Shown: one piece after another, positions 1 to 4,608 of the stretch
Numbering within the stretch: the first letter of the stretch is position 1
Layout: every line of letters begins with the position of its first letter
NCBI GenBank assembly: GCA_021730825.1
Contig: JAKFYO010000236.1
Location: 1 to 5,068 of the forward strand
Length of the DNA: 5,068 bases
Source of the DNA: Hyphomicrobiales bacterium
GTDB lineage: Bacteria; Pseudomonadota; Alphaproteobacteria; Rhizobiales; Xanthobacteraceae
Direction of reading: 5' to 3'
Translations under genes and position numbers: made by a program
Notes under the pieces: model-generated
Database searches by the model: none
Told to the model about the DNA's origin: nothing
Seen by the model: the letters and a program-made list of their open reading frames with translations, nothing else

Positions 1-51
1 GTAGAGAGCGGGGTCGCCGGTAACAAGCATCCAGAATGCAGATGAAAACAC
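1..51 (-). CDS. ABC transporter permease, tungstate/molybdate type (partial, N-terminus only)
   Basis: Seen: on the minus strand a reading frame enters the window and reads MFSSAFWMLVTGDPALY from a GTG start at 51. An AGGGG Shine-Dalgarno (plus positions 60-64) lies 8 bases upstream, and an in-frame stop sits further upstream at 100-102. Only 17 codons are present; the rest lies left of the window. Known of the family: permeases of tungstate-type importers (TupB/WtpB-like) commonly begin with a short hydrophobic stretch followed by a 'GD.....' segment before the first transport helices, which fits the residues here. The divergent neighbour is a regulator with a domain related to the oxyanion-binding proteins of such importers, which supports the same reading. 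Inferred role: inner-membrane channel subunit for tungstate or molybdate uptake. Alternative starts are ATG at 30 (inside the hydrophobic stretch, unlikely) and TTG at 99 (no good ribosome site). The call rests on very few residues, so another ABC permease is possible. Confidence 0.5.
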   Translation of the reverse strand, partial: MFSSAFWMLVTGDPALY

Positions 52-75
52 GATCTCTACCCCTCTGAATTTGAT

Positions 76-127
76 TGCATTTATAACGGGATAGGTCAAT
101 TATACGGAGAATATGCAGATAAATGCA
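76..127. repeat. Perfect 9-bp inverted repeat, candidate operator
   Basis: The left arm TGCATTTAT (76-84) and the right arm ATAAATGCA (119-127) match at 9 of 9 positions, separated by 34 bases. The arms flank the minus-strand TATAAT box. Helix-turn-helix dimers often bind arms about an integral number of helical turns apart, so this spacing fits looping or cooperative binding. Binding itself is not shown. Confidence 0.45.
99..104 (-). promoter_or_regulatory. Candidate -10 box for the ABC permease
   Basis: On the minus strand this hexamer is TATAAT, identical to the sigma-70/RpoD consensus. The expected transcription start falls near 92, giving a leader of about 40 bases before the GTG start at 51. 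No good TTGACA-like -35 lies 16-18 bases upstream; the upstream stretch is instead the right arm of the inverted repeat, which would suit an activator-dependent or regulated promoter. Confidence 0.35.
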
Positions 128-154
128 GTCGTGTTCATATGGCTGAGTTGCTGA
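113..154 (+). CDS. Possible 13-residue leader peptide overlapping the regulator start
   Basis: An ATG at 113 opens a short frame reading MQINAVVFIWLSC and ending at TGA 152-154, overlapping the first codons of the regulator (start at 139) in another frame. A GGAG at 106-109 precedes it by only 3 bases, which is tight. The regulator's own ATG has no clear Shine-Dalgarno sequence, so translation of this short frame could help deliver ribosomes to it. This is only a possibility; the frame is short enough to occur by chance. Confidence 0.15.
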   Translation: MQINAVVFIWLSC

Positions 155-1026
155 CGACCGAGGAAGCGGCCGGCTATCTCCGGCTATCCGAGCGCAAGCT
201 TTATGATCTCGTAGCGGCGGGCGCCGTGCCCTGTACGAAGGCGACTGGCCGCTGGCTGTTTCCGAAATCCGATCTCGATCACTGGCTCGCAGCCGAAGCG
301 ATCAGGCCGCAAGCGCTGTTGCGCACGCCCGCACCCCCGATCGTTGGTGGCAGCCAGGATCCGCTGCTCGATTGGGTGTTGCGCGAGAGCGGCTCGGGGC
401 TCGCAAGCCTGCCAGAAGGTAGCGAGAGCGGTTTGCGCCGTTTGCGAAACAGGGAGGTCGCCGCGGCGGCCATCCATCTGCATCGCCTTGATGGTGATGA
501 TGAAAATGCAAATGTCGACGCTGTTGCCGCTGATTCAAGTTTATACGACGCCGTAGTAATTTCGTTTGTGCAGAGAGAGCAGGGTCTGCTCGTCGCTCCC
601 GGCAATCCAAAGAAAATTACCGATGTGAATTCGGTCCTGAAAAGCAAAGCGCGTCTTGCCACGCGACCGCAGGGAGCGGGTGCTCAACTCCTGTTGCTTG
701 CACTTCTAAAGGCTGCCGAAGCTGACGCCTCGCAACTACCGAAAGATGTTCCGCTCTGTCATACCGGTGCGGACCTCGCGCAGGCAGTTCGCGAGGGCCG
801 TGCAGACTGCGGCATTGCGACCCGCGCGGTTGCCGTCGCCGCGGGCGTGGATTTTGTGCCGCTGATGTGGGAACGGTTCGATCTCGTGCTTCGCCAGCGC
901 GATTATTTTTTACCCGCGCAGCAAGCGCTTTTTTCGTTTCTTGGGAGCGCAGCGTTCAAAAATCGTGCGAAAGCTTTGCCCGGATATGACGCTAGCGATG
1001 TCGGAAAAATACGGCTAGCCAAATAA
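139..1026 (+). CDS. HTH regulator fused to PBP_like oxyanion-sensor domain (tungstate/molybdate-type)
   Basis: Predicted cytoplasmic one-component transcription regulator of 295 residues. Residues about 3-51 form an excisionase/MerR-type helix-turn-helix (LTTEEAAGYLRLSERKLYDL, then a winged GRWLFPKSDLDHWL). Residues about 75-285 match the PBP_like domain (Pfam PBP_like, relatives of ModA/TupA substrate-binding proteins). Visible hallmarks are REQGLLVAPGNP at 146-157, RPQGAG at 176-181, the histidine of CHTG at 208, GRADCGI at 220-226, FVPLMWERFDLV at 239-250 and the terminal PGYDASDVG at 281-289. No signal peptide or membrane segment is present, so the binding domain acts inside the cell as a sensor. 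Known: such fusions often sit beside tungstate or molybdate ABC importers; here the start of a permease gene is divergent. The start is fixed at 139: upstream in frame there is no ATG, GTG or TTG before the stop at 43-45. Its ribosome site is weak. The ligand (tungstate, molybdate or another anion) is inferred. Confidence 0.85.
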   Translation: MAELLTTEEAAGYLRLSERKLYDLVAAGAVPCTKATGRWLFPKSDLDHWLAAEAIRPQALLRTPAPPIVGGSQDPLLDWVLRESGSGLASLPEGSESGLRRLRNREVAAAAIHLHRLDGDDENANVDAVAADSSLYDAVVISFVQREQGLLVAPGNPKKITDVNSVLKSKARLATRPQGAGAQLLLLALLKAAEADASQLPKDVPLCHTGADLAQAVREGRADCGIATRAVAVAAGVDFVPLMWERFDLVLRQRDYFLPAQQALFSFLGSAAFKNRAKALPGYDASDVGKIRLAK

Positions 1027-1038
1027 ATTTCGCCATTC

Positions 1039-1058
1039 CGGCTTATTAAATAATGCCG
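1039..1058 (+). terminator. Weak hairpin after the regulator gene
   Basis: CGGC-TTAT (1039-1046) can pair with ATAA-GCCG (1050-1053 and 1055-1058) around a three-base TAA loop, with one bulged T at 1054. It starts 12 bases after the regulator stop. No T-run follows on the plus strand, so intrinsic termination is doubtful; the hairpin may only stabilise the message end. Confidence 0.25.
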
Positions 1059-1074
1059 CCGGCATAGACGTGTG

Positions 1075-1086
1075 TCAGCCGGCTGA
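1075..1086. repeat. Perfect 12-bp palindrome in the convergent gap
   Basis: TCAGCCGGCTGA is identical to its reverse complement over all 12 bases. It has no spacer, so it is not a hairpin terminator in the usual sense, although a cruciform or protein site is possible. It lies about midway between the convergent regulator and GH5 genes. Function unknown. Confidence 0.4.
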
Positions 1087-1136
1087 GTGCGCTTTCTCAC
1101 TTATTTGAAGGTGCCGTGCCGGTTTGCTATCTGTTA

Positions 1137-1155
1137 AGCGCCGCGGGACGGCGTT
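1137..1155 (-). terminator. Candidate terminator hairpin for the GH5 gene
   Basis: CGCCG (1139-1143) pairs with CGGCG (1149-1153) around a five-base loop; a G-T and an A-T pair can extend the stem to seven pairs. It lies 2 bases after the GH5 stop codon on the minus strand. The following bases on that strand (cttaacag) are not a strong T-run, so this is only a moderate terminator candidate. Confidence 0.35.
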
Positions 1156-1157
1156 CA

Positions 1158-2465
1158 CTAGCGTATGGTTTCACGGGAAGTGCAAAGCTGGCCCTTGTTC
1201 ATAAGGCCAAGGCTCGCAAGCACATCGCTATCAAGCGTTCGGTCGCTGTCGCTCGCTGTTAATGCGAAAGCGCCGTCATAGTTGAAATAAGCCCATGAGA
1301 ATCCGAACTGCTCCGCGTTGACGCGGATGTCATGTAGCCACTGCATGCGGTCCTCGCAGCGCGCACCGGCCGTGCCGTCTTTTTTCCGGATCACGCCAAA
1401 TTCACCGACGAAGATGCGATTTGGCGATATGTTATGCGTCTTCGCCCATTGCGCGACTTTACCAAAACGATCCCGGATCGCGTCGATGCCGGTATTGCTG
1501 CGATAATACTTCTGTAAATTAGCCCGCGCACCTAGCGCCGCCCGTTCGCGCGCGATCATATCGAGATTGGCTGCCGAAACGCGTTTCTCGATGCGCGCAA
1601 GCGGTTCCTCGATAGGCCGTTTCGAAGAAGGCCATGGCACTTCGTCGAGATATTTATCGGGCCACGGAATAAAGCTCGCACCCTGATGCGTGAAGCTGAA
1701 CGGATCGTAGAAATGAAAGGTATAGAGTAAATTCCTGTCGCCGATCGGTGCAGGGTCGAGTGCGAGCAGTCCTTCAAGGGATGAGACGCAGGCTCCGGTA
1801 AGCACAAGCGTCAAATCCTTGCTTCCATCCCGTGCACTATCGACGAGCTGTTTTGCCATACCCTGCCAGCGTTGCTGCTCGGCGCCAGCGCATTTCACTC
1901 GGGGTTCGTTGATGAGTTCGAGCGCCGTGTATTTCGAATGCTTGTGAAGACGGCGCGCCATCTCGGTGACGACCGCGAGATAGCTCACGAAGGCCGGCGC
2001 GTCTGCGCCGGCGGCAAGGGCATGTTGCCCCCATGTGGGATGCCGGCTGTTCGGATGCAGGTCGACAATCACATTGAGATTGGCGGCTCGAATACGCGCG
2101 ATCGCAGAGAATAGAATCCCGTACACTTCCTCGCGCCGCTCGCCTTCGAACACGATGAACGGCGACGGATCGACCGGAAGACGGATCGTGTCGAAGCCCA
2201 CGCGCTTCAGGTCCGCAAGCTCTCGCTCGTTTGGAGGACGCGGCACGTCTTTATAGGGCGGCCACAATATGCCGGTAGCGGGCGCAGGCTCGTAACGCGG
2301 CCATGTAAACCACTGCGCAACATTGATCGCTCGCCGCATCTCGAAAGCGGATGCAGGCAGCGCCGCACCCGCCAGGAATCCGCTGAGAAGGAGCGTCGTA
2401 GCGGAAAGAGACCACCAGCGCGCTGTTCTGCGTTTGTCTAAGTCGCAAGCCAGCATGCCTCTCAT
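1158..2465 (-). CDS. Secreted glycoside hydrolase family 5 (cellulase-like endo-beta-glycanase)
   Basis: Predicted retaining glycoside hydrolase of clan GH-A, 435 residues. The N-terminus has a basic segment (KRRTAR, 11-16), a hydrophobic core (17-36) and a signal peptidase I type site ASA-F after residue 40, so the mature enzyme should be periplasmic or outside the cell. GH5 landmarks in order: FDTIRLPVDP with conserved Arg95, VIVDLH with His137, LELINEP with acid/base Glu187 (Asn186 before it), FHFYDP with His251/Tyr253, FVGEFGV with nucleophile Glu355, and FSWAYFNYDGAF with aromatic Trp391. All expected catalytic residues are present, so it should be active. The mature part has four cysteines (192, 226, 370, 428), which could form two disulfides. 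It is divergent from the methyltransferase-wzx-wzy operon, suggesting trimming or cleavage of the polysaccharide made there; the true substrate (cellulose, other beta-glucan, mannan) cannot be read from the sequence. The start at 2465 has a distant GAGGT; ATG at 2456 is an alternative that keeps the signal peptide. Confidence 0.88.
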   Translation of the reverse strand: MRGMLACDLDKRRTARWWSLSATTLLLSGFLAGAALPASAFEMRRAINVAQWFTWPRYEPAPATGILWPPYKDVPRPPNERELADLKRVGFDTIRLPVDPSPFIVFEGERREEVYGILFSAIARIRAANLNVIVDLHPNSRHPTWGQHALAAGADAPAFVSYLAVVTEMARRLHKHSKYTALELINEPRVKCAGAEQQRWQGMAKQLVDSARDGSKDLTLVLTGACVSSLEGLLALDPAPIGDRNLLYTFHFYDPFSFTHQGASFIPWPDKYLDEVPWPSSKRPIEEPLARIEKRVSAANLDMIARERAALGARANLQKYYRSNTGIDAIRDRFGKVAQWAKTHNISPNRIFVGEFGVIRKKDGTAGARCEDRMQWLHDIRVNAEQFGFSWAYFNYDGAFALTASDSDRTLDSDVLASLGLMNKGQLCTSRETIR

Positions 2466-2514
2466 TGTCAGCGCAGTACGACCTCAAGATGGCGCGCGAA
2501 CAGAACCGTACATG

Positions 2515-2559
2515 GAACTTTCGCGTCACACCTTTTGCCGATACGCGCCGAACTTTCGC
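2515..2559. repeat. 10-bp direct repeat in the divergent GH5/methyltransferase promoter region
   Basis: GAACTTTCGC occurs at 2515-2524 and again at 2550-2559, 35 bases apart start to start, within the 164-base gap (2466-2629) between the two divergent genes. This gap must hold the promoters for both directions, but no consensus -35/-10 pair is convincing. The repeat is the clearest structured element there and could be a regulator site; chance is not excluded. Confidence 0.35.
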
Positions 2560-2617
2560 CACTGCATAAACGGATATTGGCAGCGATCCTGAAGACTCCA
2601 CGGGCTTGGCGGGCGGC

Positions 2618-2622
2618 GGAGG
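2618..2622 (+). promoter_or_regulatory. Shine-Dalgarno site that fixes the methyltransferase start
   Basis: GGAGG lies 7 bases before the ATG at 2630, an ideal spacing. A longer in-frame reading from TTG at 2606 would translate this site itself into Gly codons, so the ATG at 2630 is the true start. Confidence 0.7.
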
Positions 2623-2629
2623 CTTTTGC

Positions 2630-3343
2630 ATGCTTCGGAATTACTACCGTTCTTTAAAATTTCTCTCGCGCTCGGTACGCGGCGCGTTTGGAAAGTTCCC
2701 GCGCGAGTGTTCGCTCTGCGGATATGAAGGGAACTTTCTCGGCTACGGTTATCCCTATGTCTGCGACATCTATTGCCCGAAATGCGGTTCGCTAGAGCGG
2801 CACCGGTTGCTTGCGGTCGCGAATGCAGAGCGTGACTTTTTCCGGGGCAAAGAGGTGCTGCATTTCGCACCTGAAAAACCGATCAGAAAGTTGATCGAGG
2901 AAGGTGCCCCGAAAAGCTACACCACGGCCGATTTATTCGCGCCAGGCGTGGACCGGAAGGAAAACATCGAGGCGCTCAAGATCGGGAATGAAAGCTACGA
3001 TGTCGTCGTGTGCCTGCATGTGCTCGAGCATGTCGATGACAGGAAAGCGATTCCCGAACTTTACCGCGTACTTCGTCCGGGAGGGGTTCTGATCGCGATG
3101 TTCCCAATCGTCGAGGGATGGGACCAGACCTACGAAGACCCGACGAAATCCTCGGCAGCCGATCGATTGCTTTACTTCGGGCAGCACGATCATGCGCGGT
3201 TTTTCGGCCGCGACGCGCGGCTGCGGCTCGCTGCACCTGGCTTCGAGGTCGCGGAATTCACGGCGGTGGAGCCTGATGTCTCCCGTCATGGTCTCGCGCG
3301 CGGCGAGAAAATCTTCCTCTGCCGGCGGCCGACAGCGGCATGA
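2630..3343 (+). CDS. SAM-dependent class I methyltransferase with N-terminal zinc ribbon
   Basis: Predicted cytoplasmic methyltransferase of 237 residues. The N-terminal part carries two CxxC pairs, CSLC (27-30) and CPKC (49-52), the latter in CPKCGSLERHR, forming a probable zinc ribbon. The Methyltransf_11-like Rossmann domain follows: VLHFAPEKPI (77-86) replaces the usual glycine-rich motif I, YTTADLF (97-103) is the next strand with its acidic residue, SYDVVVCLHVLEHVDD (122-137) is the core motif with LEHV, and LYRVLRPGGVLI (144-155) is motif III. FGQHDHARFFGRD (183-195) is a further signature of this subfamily. The motif I change is typical of the family as I know it, so it need not mean inactivity. 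The flippase frame following it suggests methylation of a sugar in a surface polysaccharide or its lipid-linked precursor, but the substrate is unknown. The ATG at 2630 is chosen for its GGAGG; the stop TGA overlaps an in-frame ATG of the next gene (ATGA, 3340-3343). Confidence 0.82.
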   Translation: MLRNYYRSLKFLSRSVRGAFGKFPRECSLCGYEGNFLGYGYPYVCDIYCPKCGSLERHRLLAVANAERDFFRGKEVLHFAPEKPIRKLIEEGAPKSYTTADLFAPGVDRKENIEALKIGNESYDVVVCLHVLEHVDDRKAIPELYRVLRPGGVLIAMFPIVEGWDQTYEDPTKSSAADRLLYFGQHDHARFFGRDARLRLAAPGFEVAEFTAVEPDVSRHGLARGEKIFLCRRPTAA

Positions 3344-3376
3344 CGCTGGCTTCGGGGGCTCCGGAAGACGCGGCAC

Positions 3377-3386
3377 GGAGAAAGGA
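3377..3386 (+). promoter_or_regulatory. Ribosome binding site favouring the ATG at 3391 for the flippase
   Basis: GGAGAAAGGA precedes ATG 3391, with AAGGA ending 4 bases before it. The earlier ATG at 3340 overlaps the methyltransferase stop (ATGA) but has no purine-rich site upstream. It would add 17 hydrophilic residues in front of the conserved start of the protein. Confidence 0.5.
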
Positions 3387-3390
3387 AAAC

Positions 3391-4608
3391 ATGACGAAAC
3401 GGCTGCGCGGCGCTGGAACGCGCCTCGCGACCGTCGGCGACCAGCTTCTCGTCGCACTCACGAATTTTGGCCTCACGATCGCAATTGGCCGTGCATTCGG
3501 CACGGACGAACTCGCTGCCTATGGCATCGGTCTTTCCATCGGTTTGATGGTGCAGGGCTTGCAGCGCCACGCCGTGACGATTCCTTTGATGTTGCGCACG
3601 GCGGAATGGGCGAGCCGCAATCGGGGGGGCGTTGCCGCCGAGCAGCTCGTGTTGCTGCTGGTTGCGCTTTTCGCCGGAGCGATTGCGCTTGCGATATCCT
3701 ATTTCTCGCTGTCGCGCTTCGCATTTCTTGCGGCATTGTCGAGCACGGTTTGCCTCTTCATTTACTTACAACTCGAATTTGCGCGGGCGTTCTTGGTAAA
3801 AATCGGTAAGCCGTGGCTCCTGTTCGCGGGGGCGGTTGCTTACACACTCATCGCCGGAGCGCTTTCCTTTGCCGCGTTGCGCGGGATTATTCGATACGAA
3901 TGGCTGCTTGGCGGTCTGGCGACAGCGATGTTGCTACACGCGTTCGCGGTGGTACTTCTTTCCGGAAGGCTAGCACCGACGCAGGGCGCTCAACTCTTCC
4001 TTGCGGATACAAAGCAATACGGGGGCTGGGCCGCCGCCGCCACGGCTACTTATGCGGGCTATAATCACGTCCCGCTATTGATCCTGGGAGCTGTCGCAGC
4101 ACCCGTGCATGCCGCGGTCTTTGTTGCTGCACGTAGTATTCTGCAACCCTTGCAAATCCTGTTACGCGGCTTTGATATCGCAGACAAGAATCTCTTTGCA
4201 GAATTACGTGAGGGCAAGGGCACGTCCCGCTTCATCTGGAGACTTGTCGTTCTTTACGCGTTGGTTGGAATTTTGTTCGGTACTGCTGCCGGGTTTGGCG
4301 CAGAGCGCCTGTTGTCTTTGGCTTATGGGGATAAGTTCGCAGGATATGGCGCAGCGATCGTCGCCTGGGTACCGGCCTATGTCCTGCTCAGCATTTCGAT
4401 GCCGCTTGAGTCGGTTGTTTATGCGCGAAACTGCTTCGCCGCGTACTTCGCGATCCGCGCGGTTGCATCCGCGGTTGCAATCGCCGCCGCATTTCCGCTG
4501 ATTTATCGATACGCGGAAATCGGCGCCATTGCCGCCTGTGCAATCGGATGGTTTATCGCGGTTCTAGGCACAAGCTTGATGCTGCTGCGGCGCGGAGCGC
4601 TACGATGA
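3391..4608 (+). CDS. Wzx-like polysaccharide flippase (MOP superfamily)
   Basis: Polytopic inner-membrane protein of 405 residues from ATG 3391 (422 if started at 3340). Roughly 12 hydrophobic helices are visible, for example near residues 16-36, 43-60, 83-105, 109-125, 140-163, 170-190, 208-234, 240-258, 291-310, 325-345, 352-375 and 380-400. The N-terminal GDQLLVALTNFGLTIAIGRAFG (16-37), followed by LAAYGIGLSIGLM, is the typical opening of polysaccharide-export MOP proteins (Wzx/PST/RfbX type), as is the short basic cytosolic N-terminus. Length fits the family (about 400-500). Role: translocating lipid-linked oligosaccharide units from the cytosolic to the periplasmic face. It sits between a methyltransferase and a Wzy-like polymerase, the order expected for a Wzx/Wzy-dependent pathway. 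No catalytic motif exists to name the substrate; a generic polysaccharide-biosynthesis membrane protein is the fallback name. Its stop overlaps the next start (ATGA), showing translational coupling. Confidence 0.8.
   Translation: MTKRLRGAGTRLATVGDQLLVALTNFGLTIAIGRAFGTDELAAYGIGLSIGLMVQGLQRHAVTIPLMLRTAEWASRNRGGVAAEQLVLLLVALFAGAIALAISYFSLSRFAFLAALSSTVCLFIYLQLEFARAFLVKIGKPWLLFAGAVAYTLIAGALSFAALRGIIRYEWLLGGLATAMLLHAFAVVLLSGRLAPTQGAQLFLADTKQYGGWAAAATATYAGYNHVPLLILGAVAAPVHAAVFVAARSILQPLQILLRGFDIADKNLFAELREGKGTSRFIWRLVVLYALVGILFGTAAGFGAERLLSLAYGDKFAGYGAAIVAWVPAYVLLSISMPLESVVYARNCFAAYFAIRAVASAVAIAAAFPLIYRYAEIGAIAACAIGWFIAVLGTSLMLLRRGALR
4594..4597 (+). promoter_or_regulatory. Shine-Dalgarno site for the Wzy-like gene
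   Basis: GGAG lies inside the 3' end of the flippase gene, 7 bases before the ATG at 4605. Together with the ATGA overlap of stop and start, it supports coupled translation and fixes the start of the polymerase. Confidence 0.6.

Larger units (their letters stand above)
52..138. promoter_or_regulatory. Divergent promoter/operator region between the transporter and regulator genes
   Basis: This 87-base gap separates two genes that read outward. It holds a perfect 9-bp inverted repeat, TGCATTTAT at 76-84 and ATAAATGCA at 119-127, with centres 43 bases apart (about four helical turns). The related motif ATGCAGAT also occurs at 113-120, and again at 36-43 inside the transporter start. On the minus strand, 99-104 reads as a perfect TATAAT -10 box, placed between the two arms, with only a weak -35 element upstream. 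For the plus strand no convincing promoter is seen; TTGCAT at 75-80 with AATTAT at 98-103 (17-base spacing) is the best weak candidate. Inferred: the regulator encoded at 139 binds here and controls both directions. Confidence 0.45.

Noticed and set aside
11..18. Twin-arginine (Tat) signal in the GH5 protein, residues 11-18 of the protein
   Set aside because: KRRTARWW has two arginines but lacks the consensus S-R-R-x-F-L-K; the segment fits an ordinary Sec signal peptide with an ASA cleavage site. (Coordinates given are protein residues.)
71..103. Plus-strand sigma-70 promoter (TTGCAT at 75-80 with AATTAT at 98-103)
   Set aside because: The spacing is right, but both hexamers match poorly, so it is mentioned in the control region and not called separately.
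279..662. Minus-strand frame of 127 codons opposite the regulator
   Set aside because: The plus-strand frame there encodes clear HTH and PBP_like motifs; the antisense product is Ser/Arg-rich low-complexity.
2606..2629. N-terminal extension of the methyltransferase from TTG 2606
   Set aside because: It encodes mostly glycine from the ribosome binding site; ATG 2630 has an ideally spaced GGAGG.
2251..2631. Minus-strand frame of 126 codons overlapping the GH5 N-terminus
   Set aside because: It lies in a different frame within the real GH5 signal peptide and catalytic start; the product resembles no family.
2933..3457. Minus-strand open frame of 174 codons opposite the methyltransferase
   Set aside because: Antisense shadow of GC-rich coding DNA; Arg/Pro-rich, no motif, no ribosome site seen.
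3192..3809. Open frame of 205 codons on the plus strand across the methyltransferase/flippase junction
   Set aside because: It overlaps two well-supported genes in another frame; the product is rich in Arg, Gly and Ala, with no recognisable domain.
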